Source of the DNA: Cordilura impudica
Taxonomy: Eukaryota > Arthropoda > Insecta > Diptera > Scathophagidae
Direction of reading: 5' to 3'
Length of the DNA stretch: 64,000 nt
Assembly (NCBI GenBank): GCA_963682025.1
Contig: OY821518.1
Span: forward strand, 227,583,070-227,647,069
In this document: positions 11,216-23,500 of the stretch, one piece after another
Numbering within the stretch: position 1 is the first letter of the stretch
How the letters are laid out: each line of letters opens with the position of its first letter
Notes under the pieces: generated by a model
Told to the model about the DNA's origin: nothing
The model's database searches: none
The model's input: only the letters and a program-made list of their open reading frames with translations
Position numbers and translations under genes: made by a program

Positions 11216-11960
11216 ATTCAAAAAAAAAAAGCGATGAGTTTGTTTAACGATCTATAATCCGACTGTGTGAAAAATAAAGATATTTTCAATTTTGGTTTTA
11301 ACGACAGCTAGATGAATTTAGAAAAACTTAATAATATAAAAGTTATCGAAGAATCTGTAAGTGCAGATAGTGATGCTATCAAAAGTTGCTGATGAATTCA
11401 CCCCTCAGCAAGTTTTCAATGTTGACGAGACCGGACTTTTCTGGAAACGTTTGCTAGGAAAAACATTTATATTGAAAGAGAAAAGATTAGCAGGTTTTGA
11501 GGGATAAATTTACGCTTTTGCTCTGTGGTAATGCTGCTATGAAGAAGCCATGAAAAACGTGTGTAACAAAAAAGCTTTTTTAGATACATTTTTGCCCTGA
11601 AGTTAAGAAATATTGCGAAAGAAATAATTGTTTGTAATTGATAATGCTAGAGCCCAGTTCATCAGAATAGAATGAAGGATAATATTAATATCGTATTTTT
11701 ACCTCCTAATACCACGTCTTTTATTCAACCTATGGACCTATATTTTAGAAGTTTAAATGACTTAATTGATGCAATCCACATATTTCTGAAGAAATTGTGG
11801 AATCAGCAAAAAATCAATAAATGCAAGCCTTAAATATTACCAGAAAAAGTTGACCTTATGTCAGAAGCGAATTCATGCATTCTTTAAGACAATTTTAGCG
11901 AAACGCCTATCACGACGTAAATTGGCGAAATACTGTACTATACAGCTTTCGAGTAAGTTT

Positions 11961-12307
11961 GTATAAGGGAACGTAATTAATCATGTAATAATTATTCAAT
12001 TACATTTTTTTTTACTTTTTTATTTTTAAAATAAAGTAAATATAAAAACATCACAATGAATAAAATATGAAATGGCTGCAGTTAAAACTCATTCGCAGGT
12101 TAAATCAAGGAATTTACGTAAATCACGTGTGTTACTCGAACTCGTTCTTGAAAGACTTGAGAGACTTTACTTCTGTGTTAACTTTAAATTTACCATTTAG
12201 ACAGTAGATAATGATAACCAGCAAAATTTATAAAATTATAATAATATTATCAACTAATTGTCTACATCTGTCTCAATAGCATTTAAGAAATATCTAGTGA
12301 AATTAAA
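11961..12307. other. AT-rich stretch without recognised feature
   Basis: Likely the tail of the pogo element; no terminus or gene could be fixed. Confidence 0.35.
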
Positions 12308-13046
12308 AACAAGTAAGAAAATTATAGTCGGTCTAGACCGACTATACAATACCCTATACCATGCGTTTAGAGACCCTATCTCTTAGGTCCAACTAATTGG
12401 ATAGAAGAAAATTTGAGTGCCATTTTTATTAATTTTTTTGGCTGCAGATATGAAAAAATTCATTTCGATCCAGACCATATTTGGTAAAGTCACTTATATT
12501 TTCTAAAAATATATACAAACCAAATTTGAGAAAAATCTGTGCAATATTTTATGTTTTTTGATAGATTTAAGTAAAGATCGGGACCCAGCTCCATATGGGG
12601 CCTATGACTAAGAATTGTCCTATAGGTATTATTTATGGACTACTGAATAATGGATGTAATGAACACATACAAACCCAATTTGATTAAGATCAACATGATA
12701 ATTTGGATCTTATGGCAATTTATGTCGATTTCAAAGGGGTCATTTGTATGGGGACTAGGGCTGAACATGGACCGATTCTCACCAACTTCAATTGCGTTCA
12801 TCCTATGGCAGATAAAGGCTCATGTACCAAATTTGATCAAAATATGTTCATATTTGCGACCTGTAGTTTGATTACAAGGTTTACATGGACACACAGACAT
12901 ACGGACGGACATCGCTAAATCGACTCAGAAAGTGATTCTGAGTCGATCGGTATAATAAAAGATGGGTGTAGGTCAAATATTTTAGGTAGTTACAGACAGC
13001 AGCACAAAGTCAATATACCCAAACCACATGGTGGTATAGAGTATAA
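12308..13046 (-). mobile_element. DINE-A copy, near full length
   Basis: Plus strand runs from AACAAGTAAGAAAATTATAG, palindrome GTCGGTCTAGACCGAC, ATACCCTATACCATGCG, through a single GGACGGACATCG core at 12902-12913, to CATGGTGGTATAGAGTATAA. It has both subterminal inverted repeats and shares its orientation with the next copy 140 bp away. Confidence 0.85.
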
Positions 13047-13142
13047 ATATCAAGTGAAATTCACAAACTGCGTTTAAATTTCTATGATATTTTCATTTCC
13101 AAAAATTTCATTTGAAATTCAAAAAATATTAATTCGAATTTA

Positions 13143-13187
13143 AAAAATCCATTTCGAACTTAATTAAAAATTCTAATTGAAATTCAA
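13143..13187. repeat. 45-bp direct repeat, left flank of DINE-A
   Basis: A segment beginning AAAAATCCATTTCGAAC and ending GAAATTCAA is perfectly repeated at 13997-14041, so the two copies bracket the DINE-A element. Confidence 0.85.
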
Positions 13188-14000
13188 CAAGTAAGAAAAT
13201 TATAGTCGCTCTAGACCGACTATACGATACCCTATACCATGCCTTTAGAGACCCTATCTCTCAGGCCGAACTAACTAGATATAGAAAATAAGCATAAACC
13301 AAATACAAGTGGGATTTTTATTAATTTTTTTGGCTGCAGATATGAAAAAGTTCATATCGGATGCTATATCTATATGGGGACTAGGCCCAAAAACGGACCG
13401 ATCCTGACCATGTTTGGCAAAGTCTCTTTTATTTTGCAAAAATATATACAAACAAAATTTGAGAAGAATCAGTGCAATATTTTTGTTTTTTGATAGATTT
13501 AATTGAAGATCGGGAAGCAGCTCTATATGGGGCCTATGACTAAGAGTTGTCCAATAGGGATCATTTTTGGACTACTGATTAATGGATGTAATATATACAT
13601 ACAAACCCAATTTGACTAAGAATTGTATGATAATTTGGATCTTATGGCAATATATGTCGATTTCATAGCGGTCATTTGTATGGGGGCTAGGTCTGAACAT
13701 CGACCGATTCTCATCACTTTCAAGAGCTTTCATCCCATGGCCGATAAAAGATCAAATACCAAATTTCGTCAAAATATATTTATATTTGCGACCTGTAGTT
13801 TGATTAAAAGCTTTACATGGACACACAGACGGACGGACGGACGGACGGACGGACGGACGGACATCGTTAAATCGAATCAGATAGTGATTCTGATTCGATC
13901 GGTATAATTAAAGATGGGTGTAGGTCAAATATTTTTGGTTGTTACAAACAGCAGCACAAAGTCATTATACCCAAACCACATAGTGGTATAGGGTATAAAA
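13186..14000 (-). mobile_element. DINE-A copy with expanded GGAC microsatellite
   Basis: Complete from AACAAGTAAG to TAGTGGTATAGGGTATAAA. The internal (GGAC)n tract at 13828-13862 is among the longest of the family here. The flanks are 45-bp perfect direct repeats, which is unexpected for a rolling-circle type element. Confidence 0.85.
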
Positions 14001-14041
14001 ATCCATTTCGAACTTAATTAAAAATTCTAATTGAAATTCAA
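13997..14041. repeat. 45-bp direct repeat, right flank of DINE-A
   Basis: Identical to 13143-13187. Confidence 0.85.
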
Positions 14042-15050
14042 AAATTTGCTTTAGAAATTCATAAAATTCCATTTAAAATTTTTAAAAAATCTATTCTAAA
14101 ACTGATTTGAATTTAAAAAATTTCCATAAACATAATTATGAAAGCGTTATCAATATAAAGGTAACACTTATATTCCATGTGATTTGAATTTTACAGTAGC
14201 GATTGTAAGCAAATTGAATTAACTCACATAATTCCGTAGTGAGCTTGAGTAGATGGATGATTGTGGGAGTCCGGAATAAGACACTCTTCTGATTTTTTTT
14301 AAAAATTGTACTTTTTAAAAAGAGGGTAATTTTAAAAAAAAATGGAAACTTTTAAAAATCGGCTACTTTAAAGAGGGTAGTTTTAAAAAAAAAGGGTACT
14401 TTAAAAAAAATAGCTTTAGAAAGGGGTACGGTTATCATACAGGTTATTTAGTGGTGATTTCAATAGAACCAACTCCAGCCGCTGTTGAACTTTCCCGGCT
14501 TTCAGCTGAATTTTTTCACTATTTTTCTTACTGTGGTCGGTCGAAAATGCATCGTACTGACAATAATAAAAGTCTTTACCTCGTTTTCATAACGGCGAAT
14601 TCTACTTTAGTTTTTAAAGAAATTACATTCAGGATAACGTTATTATTTGTCTTTTCTGTATATATATAGTTGCCAGATTTAATAAAAATTCATCCTTGAA
14701 GATGTTGGAAAATGACAAACGAGATATCGGATAATTAAAAATGCAATAAATAGTTTCCCATTTACATGTAGAAAATTGATGAGCTTGAAATTACATTTCG
14801 TTTCTTTTTTATATGAAATCTAGAAACTTTCTTAAAAGAAAAAGTAAAATTATGAAAATGTGATAAATTTTCACTTTTATTAAAATCTACATATAGTCAT
14901 TTCATTTCAATTTGTTAATAATTTGGTATTTTTTTAAGAAAATATACTTTTTTTTATTATAATTTGTCTTTCATATTGTCGATTTCATGTGTTTTTTTTT
15001 GTGTGTGGGGGGGGGGGGGGGAATAACGTTAAAAAATGTTTGGCAACATC
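14042..15050. other. Low-complexity stretch: TTTAAAAAGGGTAC repeats and a G15 run
   Basis: 14286-14432 is a degenerate array built from TTTAAAAA and GGGTAC, of the same kind as 16447-16815. 15007-15021 is an uninterrupted run of 15 G. No gene seen. Confidence 0.6.
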
Positions 15051-15133
15051 AGCCTACTTTAATATGACACGTGGATTATAGATATATATACTCATTAAGA
15101 AACTGCTACAAACACAACGACCAAAACAACAAC

Positions 15134-16249
15134 AACAAGTAAGAAAATTATAAAGTTATAGTCTACGATACCATATACCATAGTTTAGTGACCGTATGTC
15201 TTCGGTCCAACTAAGTGGATATAGAAAATAAGCATAAACCAAATTTGAGTGGCATTGTTGTTAATTTTTTTGGCTGCAGATATGAAAAAGTTCATATCGG
15301 ATCTATATATATATGGGGACTAGGTCGAAAAATGGACTGATCCTGATAATATTTGGTTAAGTCACTTATATTTTTTAAAAATACTAGCAGATTCCAGCAC
15401 ACGAAATTCAAGTGCAAATTCTGGGAAATTTTTTTTTTTAATTTAATAAAGACCCTAATCGTATGCTTCACAATTTAACTCATTTTAAATGAAAAAACAA
15501 ACCCAACACATTAACACAAACACATTAACAAATTTAATAAACACACACATAGCATTGTATAATTTTATTTATGTGCTAGTAGCAACTTTAAACGATCATA
15601 ACTCCAAAAAAATATTCCAGACGATGAAAATCTGTAAATCTGGGTAACAGCCAAAAAGAAATACCTTTCAAATGATAAATTTTTTGTCAAAATCGGGGTA
15701 AAACTGTGAAACTTACATCGGTCACAAGAAATCGCCTTGTCTATTAATATTATAGATATACAAACCAAATTTAAAAAAAATCTGTGCAATATTTTTGTTT
15801 TTTGATAGATTTAAGTGAAGATCGGAAAGCAGCTCTATATGGGGCCTATGACTAAGAATTGTCCTATAGGGATTATTTTTGGACTACTGATTAATGGATA
15901 TAATAAACACATACAAATCCAATTTGACTGAGATCTATATGATAATTTAGATCTTATGGCAATTTATGTCGATTTCATAAGGGTCATTTGTATGGGGACT
16001 AGGTCTTAAACCACATAGACCGAATTTCACCAATTTCAATAAGGTTCATCCTATGGCCGATGGAGGCTTACATACCAAATTTAATCAAAATATATTCATA
16101 TTTGCGACCTGTAGTTTGATTACAAGGTTTACATGGACACACATACGGACAGACAGACGGACGGACGGACGGACATCGCTAAATCGACTCAGAAAGTGAT
16201 ACTGATATAAGTCATTATATCCAAACCACGTAGTGGTATATGGTATAAA
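15134..16249 (-). mobile_element. DINE-A copy nested in DINE-B and carrying a Heli-1
   Basis: Starts AACAAGTAAG and ends GTAGTGGTATATGGTATAAA. It is longer than its sisters because 15384-15756 is a Heli-1 insertion. The core repeat GGACGGACGGACGG is at 16155-16177. A short deletion near 16205 removed the segment after the AGTGAT block. Confidence 0.85.
15384..15756 (-). mobile_element. Heli-1, non-autonomous Helitron (373 bp)
   Basis: On the minus strand it begins TCTATAATATTAATAG and ends with a small hairpin then GGAATCTGCTAG followed by T. Joining the flanks restores AAAAATATATACAAACC, the sequence found uninterrupted at this place in other DINE-A copies. This is exact A/T insertion without target duplication, as known for Helitrons. 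No Rep/helicase is encoded. Confidence 0.9.
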
Positions 16250-16446
16250 AACTTCAGCTAATATGCACAAATTACAAAATTGGAATAACAGCAATAACAA
16301 GAACTCATAGATAAGTCGTATTTTTCAACTATCGTGGAAATCTCATTGAACCGATTTTGATTATTTTAAATAAAAACCTGCTCAGGATATCAGTAAATTA
16401 TTTACACTAAAAATAAGCAATTCAACTGACCTATTGAGAGCGTAGT

Positions 16447-16815
16447 CTGGTACTTTTTTTTAGAAAAAGATACCTTTTTAAAAAAGTTTACTTAAAAAGA
16501 TGGTACTTTTTTTTAAAAGGTACTTTAAAAAGGGTACTTAAAAAAATGGAACTATCAAAAACTTTACTTTAAAAAAAGGGTACGGTTAGCGAACATAAAA
16601 AAGTGTACATTTTTAGTAAAAACCTATGCTTTCAAAAAAAGCGATACTTTGTTAAAAAGGCTACTTTTGTAAAAAAAACATTTTACTTTTTTGAAAAAGT
16701 ATTTTTAAACATAGGTACCTTGTTATAAAATGGTACTTTTTAAAAATGCGTACTTTTAAAAAAACAAAAATTGCTTTTTTAAAAAAGTGTACTTTAAAAA
16801 AAGAGTAGGCTAGTG
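16447..16815. repeat. Degenerate GGTACTTTTTTAAAA array
   Basis: Irregular repeats of GGTAC with T/A runs. It directly abuts the truncated DINE-B and shares GGGTACGGTTA with the array at 14286-14432. Confidence 0.6.
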
Positions 16816-17184
16816 TACCACTGCAGGATAGCCATGCACACAACCTTATGACGCAAATGCCACAACTGCAATGACTACAATAATAAGAGCAATTATAACA
16901 CATACATATCTTAAGAAAAACAACAAACTTTGAACATTTTTATTTGTTCAAGAGTTTTTTCACATTCACATTCATATCTCGTGACCTATTTGCCTGATTT
17001 TGATGATTTTGAATAACAACTCCTTCGGGGTACTAATAAACGATTCTGTGATTTCCACCAATAGACGGAGAGACGGATTTGGGTTTTTCGGAATTTATTC
17101 GATGCGATACAAAGGGAATGAAAAGCCGTGGTGTGGAGGGTACAAAAATTTCCAAAAATGCTACATAAAGAGGTCATTAACAAT

Positions 17185-17760
17185 CTGAACCTAACATTAT
17201 GTGCTTGAACTGTTTCTCGACAGAGCAATTGAGGCTGATCATGGTTGTGATCATCCTGTGAATAAAGCACTGATAGAGAAAACGTTGTCTGGCTCGCATA
17301 AATTTTGCTAAAGAACACATGAACTGTTCAAGAGTCCAAGTTTAATTTAAGAGGCCATGAGGGAAAACTAGACCCAAAATACACAAATAAAACTGTTAAA
17401 GTATGGGGATGCTTTTTCGGCCAAGTACCAAAAGACATTTTAACAGAAAAATCCATATGCGGAGGAAAATATGCCCCTGGTCTGGAAGTTCCAACATGAT
17501 AATGATCCAAAACACACTTTCAAAGTTGTAACCGAATGGCTACAATCTAATGTTGTCTGTGTTTTGAAATGGCCAGCCCAATCACCAGGCCTCAATCCCA
17601 TAAAAATATCTATGGGAAATTGTAGATCGAAAAATACGGACACGAAATTATTAAAACAAGTCAGATCTCATAGAGGAATTGCGAGGCATTGTGATGCAGT
17701 ACTAAAAAAATAATGGATACCTACAACATATTGAACCCAAAAATTGATGGAAAGTTTTCA
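17185..17760 (+). pseudogene. Tc1-family transposase remnant
   Basis: DDE/D transposase of the Tc1 branch. Pieces across frames: ARINFAKEHMN (about 17295), SKFNLRGHEGKTRP-like segment (17335-17375), VKVWGCFFGQ (about 17398-17427), then one open frame from 17471: [20 protein letters not shown] and [13 protein letters not shown] (Asp of HDNDPKHT, conserved PAQSP.LNPI block). The final Asp/Glu region after LNPI is in another frame ([11 protein letters not shown]). The N-terminal DNA-binding domain is absent. It is the same family as the minus-strand remnant at 24290-25785. Confidence 0.8.
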
Positions 17761-17801
17761 ATTATTGTATAGCAAAGATTTCCATTGTTTTGTCAATGGC
17801 A

Positions 17802-18267
17802 TCTGTAATATTAATAGGCAAGGCGATTTCTTGTGACCGATATAAATTTGCCAGATTTAATCCTATTTTGTGCAAACATCCACCATTTGAAAGGTATTTC
17901 TTTTTAGCTGTCCACCACATTTACAGACTTTTACATTTATACATTTTTTCGGAGTAAAATGCTTTTAAAGTTGCTACTAACACATATATAAAATTATACA
18001 ATGCTATGTGTGTGTTTATTAAATTTATTAATGTGTTTGAAAAAAGCCCTATTTTGAATTAAAATATAATTTTAGATATAAACCCATAACAACAATAACG
18101 ACAAAATAATTTTAGACATAAACCAATAACGACAATAAAAAGTGTTGATTGTGGATTGGCTAAAATTAATTAGCATACCTTTAGGGTCATATAAAATAAT
18201 TTATTAAATGAAAAAAATACAATTTTCTAGAATTTCCAATCGAATTTCGAGTGCTGGGATCTGCTAG
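17802..18267 (+). mobile_element. Heli-1 copy (466 bp)
   Basis: Begins TCTGTAATATTAATAGGC after A and ends GGGATCTGCTAG before T. The hairpin CGAATTTCG is near 18241. It lies in the 3' non-coding part of the Tc1 copy. Confidence 0.88.
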
Positions 18268-18469
18268 TAAAAATTAATACTTTTAAGTTTTGTTATTTTT
18301 TTTCCTGATTTAAGCTATTTTGTGTTAATATTTTTTTATTCATAAATTAAATGAAACATACAAATTTTTTAAATTAATAAAAGATTTTCCAATTTTTGAT
18401 CCAATTTTTTTGGTACTCGTATTGTCAAAAATAATTTTTTTAAAGTTTCCATTGTATTGTCACTCACTG

Positions 18470-19963
18470 CACACACATATGGTATATAGTATACAAATTC
18501 TTATTTCATAATGCTGGAACACAACAACTCTGATCCTATTTTAAAATCAACGATTTCTAATTGAAAACGCAGACAGTTCTACAAATTTGTTGGGAAACCC
18601 CAAACGCGAAGAAAATGGAACAAAAAATTATTTACATATTTTTTACAATCGAAATCTTTTAGAATTAAAATTATACATTTTAATTAAATTAAAAATTTTG
18701 GAAAGTCCATCGCCCACAAATTAGCAAATGTAACCGGTTATTTAAATTTTATTAATTATTTGTGAATATTATTTAGCACAAAAACCACGAGTTACAACAA
18801 TTTTAAACAAATTTCGAAATAAAAAAAAAAATTCACATAAATTTATTTTTTTTTTTTCATATGTATTTGTTACTTTTTAATGAATTTTCTTATTAATGTT
18901 TATATTTAGTTTTAGCAACTTATCAGTTTTTCAAAAGTCAGGGATTTATGTTTTATATCAATTGTTTGCCGGTGTTACGGACACGACTTTTGAATTTCTC
19001 TAAAAACACTTTAAGACGTATCACAACAGGAAACTACTAATAATTAAGGTTTTATTAGTTTTTTTTCTGTATAAAAAAATCTACAATAACAAAAAGACTT
19101 ACAATCTTAGCGTTTCAACGTAGAATACATACAAAACGCTTTACAAAACTAAACATTTTTTTAAATTATTCCTGATGCCAAGATTTTAATATTATTTATT
19201 TATTATTATATTTTTTTTTTTGTTCATACATTTTTAATCGCGATAAGATTCAAGATCATTGAAACAATTTTAATAAAAAAAAAATCTATTATTTTTCTAC
19301 ATATTTTTTTTTTTTTATTAGCAAAATTATGTGTTTTTTATTAAATTCATATGCGTTGCCATCATCATTCTGATTAGACAGACTCATATGTGAATTATGC
19401 GTCATTTTTCAATTATACCAATACACACACTTATATGTATATGTATACAAAAAGATAGTAAATTATATATGTAAGTATATTTTTTGGTTTCGTAAACTAC
19501 GTCTTGGTTTTATTACAAAGCACGAAATATTCTCTTAATTGTAAACACAGGAACATGTCTACATTGATCATAAACAACTTGATTGTTTTTTCTTATTTAT
19601 TTTATTAATTAAAATTATTATTATTATACTTTTTTTTATTCGAAAATATTCTGAAATTATCCAGTTTAAGTTCTTAATTGTTTAATTTATTATAAACTCT
19701 TCTTTACCGGTATATACGATATCTGAACTGTTTGCCAACAAATGGATGTTTAAACAAAACTGGTCATAGAACGCCTTCTTATAAGTATGAGCAAAGGTTT
19801 GAACAACGAAAAAAAAGTTAAAAACTCACCTGTAAACAAATGGAAAAAAATAAACAAAAACCCATTTTACTCAAAGTGGTCATCATCTTCACTCTTTCTT
19901 AATACATACATACATACAGTGAACTTCAAAATAATAGCACCATTAACAGGTAAAATTGATATT
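18470..19963. other. AT-rich stretch without recognised gene
   Basis: Many A/T runs. A short motif CAGTGAACTTCAAAATAATA at 19919 resembles a Tc1/mariner terminus but has no partner. No gene seen. Confidence 0.4.
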
Positions 19964-20140
19964 CAGTGAGGGATAATACAACGGAAACTTTTAACAAGAT
20001 ATTGACGACTTTAACGGTCAATACCAAGAAGTTCGATTATAAAACTAAAAATTTGTTCTTAAATTCAAAAATGTTTTATTTATTTTGTTAAGAAAAAATA
20101 TTACCATAAAATGTTTCAGAAAATAATTTAGCCCATAAAA

Positions 20141-20405
20141 ACAAAGTTTTTATTAAAACTCCTTCTGTCCTTATGCATATTAGTTTTGAATCGCTCCGTG
20201 ACTGAGCGTGACTTTGCGTGACTATTAATTTAAATTAATTTTTGGGCACAACAAGTCTATGGACAAAGGTTCAGATTGATCGGATGACTGCGCGAAACTT
20301 CCCCAAAATTAATTTGTAGTCACAACAAGAATAATGGCCAAGTTTCAGATCAGTTGGATAACCACGAGAGACAGACAGAGAGACAGAGAGTATGAGTTAA
20401 AAAAA
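20141..20405 (+). repeat. GTGACTGTGCGTGACT repeat, left copy
   Basis: Starts ACAAAGTTTTTATTAAAACT, contains CTCCGTGACTGAGCGTGACT and AAGTTTCAGATCAGTTGGAT, and ends GACAGAGAGTATGAGT. The same start, core and end recur in the same direction at 23777-24230. Confidence 0.75.
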
Positions 20406-20504
20406 CATCATGTGAGCCCGATCACAAGGGAGATGTGTAAACTTCTAATAATTAAAGAAAACATCAACATCATATTTTCCAGTGCATAAAAAATAAGTCA
20501 ATTA

Positions 20505-23500
20505 TGCTGTTTTCTGAAATTCAATTGATGTTTTCTGAAATTCTATTGATGTTTTCTGAAATTCAATTGATGTTTTCTGAAACTCGAATGATGTTTTCTG
20601 AAATTATATTGATGTTTTCTGAAATTCTATTTATGTTTTCTGAAATTCAAATGATGTTTTCTGAAATTATATTGATGTTTTCTGAAATTCAATTGATATT
20701 TTCTGAAATTTTATTGATGTTTTCTGAAATTCTATTTATGATTTCTGAAATTAAAATGATGTTTTCTGAAATTATATTGATGGATTCTGAAATACAATTG
20801 ATGTTTTCTGAAATACAATTGATGTTTTCTGAAATTATATTGATGTTTCCTGAAATTCTATTTATGTTTTCTGAAATTCAAATGATGTTTTCTGAAATTA
20901 TATTGATGTTTTCTGAAATTCTATTTATGTTTTCTGAAATTCAAATGATGTTTTCTGAAATTATATTGATGGTTTCTGAAATTCAAATGATGTTTTCTGA
21001 AATTATATTGATGTTTTCTGAAATTCTATTTATGTTTTCTGAAATTCAAATGATGTTTTCTGAAATTATATTGATGGTTTCTGAAATACAATTGATGTTT
21101 TCTGAAATTCTATTGATGATTTCTGAAATTCAATTGATGTTTTCTGAAACTCGAATGATGTTTTCTGAAATTATATTGATGTTTTCTGAAATACAATTGA
21201 TGTTTTCTGAAGTTCTATTGATGATTTCTGAAATTCAATTGATGTTTTCTGAAACTCGAATGATGTTTTCTGAAATTATATTGATGTTTTCTGAAATTCT
21301 ATTTATGTTTTTTGAAATTCAAATGATGTTTTCTGAAATTATATTGATGGTTTCTGAAGTACAATTGATGTTTTCTGAAATTCTATTGATGTTTTCTGAA
21401 ATTCAATTGATATTTTCAAATGATGTTTTCTGAAATTATATTGATGTTTTCTGAAATACAATTGATGTTTTCTGAAATTCTATTTATGTTTTCTGAAATT
21501 CAATTGATGTTTTCTGAAACTCGGATGATGTTTTCTGAAATTCTATTTATGTTTTCTGAAATTCAAATGATGTTTTCTGAAATTATATTGATGGTTTCTG
21601 AAATACAATTGATGTTTTCTGAAATTATAATGATGTTTTCTGAAATTCTATTTATGTTTTCTGAAATTCAAATGATGATTTCTGAAATTATAATGATGTT
21701 TTCTGAAATTCTATTTATGTTTTTTGAAATTCAAATGATGTTTTCTGAAATTATATTGATGGTTTCTGAAATACAATTGATGTTTTCTGAAATTCTATTG
21801 ATGTTTTCTGAAATTCAATTGATGTTTTCTGAAACTCTAATGATGTTTTCTGAAATTATATTACTGTTTTCTGAAATTCTATTTATGTTTTCTGAAATTC
21901 AAGTGATGTTTTCTGAAATTCTATTGATGTTTTCTGAAATTCAATTGATGTTTTCTGAAACTCGGATGATGTTTTCTGAAATTATATTGATGTTTTCTGA
22001 AATTCTATTTATGTTTTTTGAAATTCAAATGATGTTTTCTGAAATTATATTGATGGTTTCTGAAATACAATTGATGTTTTCTGAAATTCTATTGATGCTT
22101 TCTGAAATTCAATTGATGTTTTCTGAAACTCGAATGATGTTTTCTGAAATTATATTGGTGTTTTCTGAAATTCTATTTATGTTTTCTGAAATTCAATTGA
22201 TGTTTTCTGAAACTCGGATGATGTTTTCTGAAATTCTATTTATGTTTTCTGAAATTCAAATGATGTTTTCTGAAATTATATTGCTGGTTTCTGAAATACA
22301 ATTGATGTTTTCTGAAATTATAATGATGTTTTCTGAAATTCTATTTATGTTTTCTGAAATTCAAATGATGTTTTCTGAAATTATAATGATGTTTTCTGAA
22401 ATTCTATTTATGTTTTTTGAAATTCAAATGATGTTTTCTGAAATTATATTGATGGTTTCTGAAATACAATTGATGTTTTCTGAAATTCTATTGATGTTTT
22501 CTGAATTTCAATTGATGTTTTCTGAAACTCTAATGATGTTTTCTGAAATTATATTACTGTTTTCTGAAATTCTATTTATGTTTTTTGAAACTCAAATGAT
22601 GTTTTCTGAAATTATATTGATGGTTTCTGAAATACAATTGATGTTTTCTGAAATTCTATTGATGTTTTCTGAAATACAATTGATGTTTTCTGAAATTATA
22701 TTGATGTTATCTAAAATTCTATTTATGTTTTTTGAAACTCAAATGATGTTTTCTGAAATTATATTGATGGTTTCTGAAATACAATTGATGTTTTCTGAAA
22801 TTCTATTGATGTTTTCTGAAATTCAATTGATATTTTCTGAAACTCTAATGATGTTTTCTGAAATTATATTAATGTTTTCTGAAATTCTATTTATGTTTTC
22901 TGAAATTCAAGTGATGTTTTCTGAAATTCTATTGATGTTTTCTGAAAACCAATTGATGTTTTCTGAAACTCGGATGATGTTTTCTGAAATTATATTGATG
23001 TTTTCTGAAATTCTATTTATGTTTTCTGAAATTCAAATGATGTTTTCTGAAACTCGAATGACGTTTTCTGAAATTATATTGATGTTTTCTGAAATTCAAT
23101 TGATGTTTTCTGAAACTCGAATGATGTTTTCTGAAATTATATTGATGTTTTCTGAAATTCAAATGATGTTTTCTGAAACTCGAATGATGTTTTCTGAAAT
23201 TATATTGATGTTTTCTGAAATTCAAATGATGTTTTCTGAAACTCGAATGATGTTTTCTGAATTTATAATGATGTTGTCTGAAATTCGGTTTATGTTTTCT
23301 GAAATTCAAATGATGTTTTCTGAAAATATATTGATGGTTTCTGAAATTCAATTGATGTTTTCTGAAATTTTATTGATGTTTTCTGAAATACAGTTTATGT
23401 TTTCTGAAATTCTATTGATGTTTTCTGAAATTATATTGATGGTTTTTGAAATACGATTGATGTTTTCTGAAATTATATTGATGTTTTCTGAAATTCTATT

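Larger units (their letters stand above)
10680..11960 (+). pseudogene. pogo/Tigger (jerky-like) transposase, interrupted
   Basis: The N-terminal helix-turn-helix reads SQIKKKRIVISLNTKIEIIR then RYDNGVEALIIA (10681-10776). The DDE part resumes after an insertion: FTPQQVFNVDETGLFWKRLL (11396-11455, with the Asp of NVDETG), CGNAAMKKP, VIDNARAQ with the second Asp (about 11637-11660) and FLPPNTTSFIQPMD (11697-11738). That order is diagnostic of CENP-B/jerky/pogo-type enzymes. Stops and frameshifts are many. DINE fragments occupy about 10779-11215 and split the gene. Terminal inverted repeats and a TA duplication were not located. Confidence 0.75.
15051..16445 (-). mobile_element. DINE-B fragment, split by a DINE-A
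   Basis: 15051-15133 (AGCCTACTTTAATATGACAC...CAACAACAAC) is the complement of 5880-6000, and 16250-16445 (ACTTCAGCTAATATGCACAA ... CTATTGAGAGCG) continues the same complement. The break is filled by the DINE-A at 15134-16249. The DINE-B 5' end, with the GTCCGTC core, is missing. Confidence 0.75.
17185..18469 (+). mobile_element. Tc1-type transposon, 5' truncated
   Basis: Transposase pieces at 17185-17760 are followed by a non-coding 3' region and a terminal repeat whose complement, read from 18469, is CAGTGAGTGACAATACAATGG. The same terminus type occurs at 19964 and at 26376. A Heli-1 sits at 17802-18267. Neither the left terminus nor a TA duplication is clear. Confidence 0.7.

Noticed and set aside
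13828..13862. CRISPR-like or regulatory meaning of the GGACGGAC arrays
   Set aside because: They are the internal microsatellite of DINE-A, found at the same place in every copy and variable in length.
15007..15021. G15 run as a functional G-quadruplex
   Set aside because: A single homopolymer next to low-complexity DNA; it may also be prone to sequencing error.
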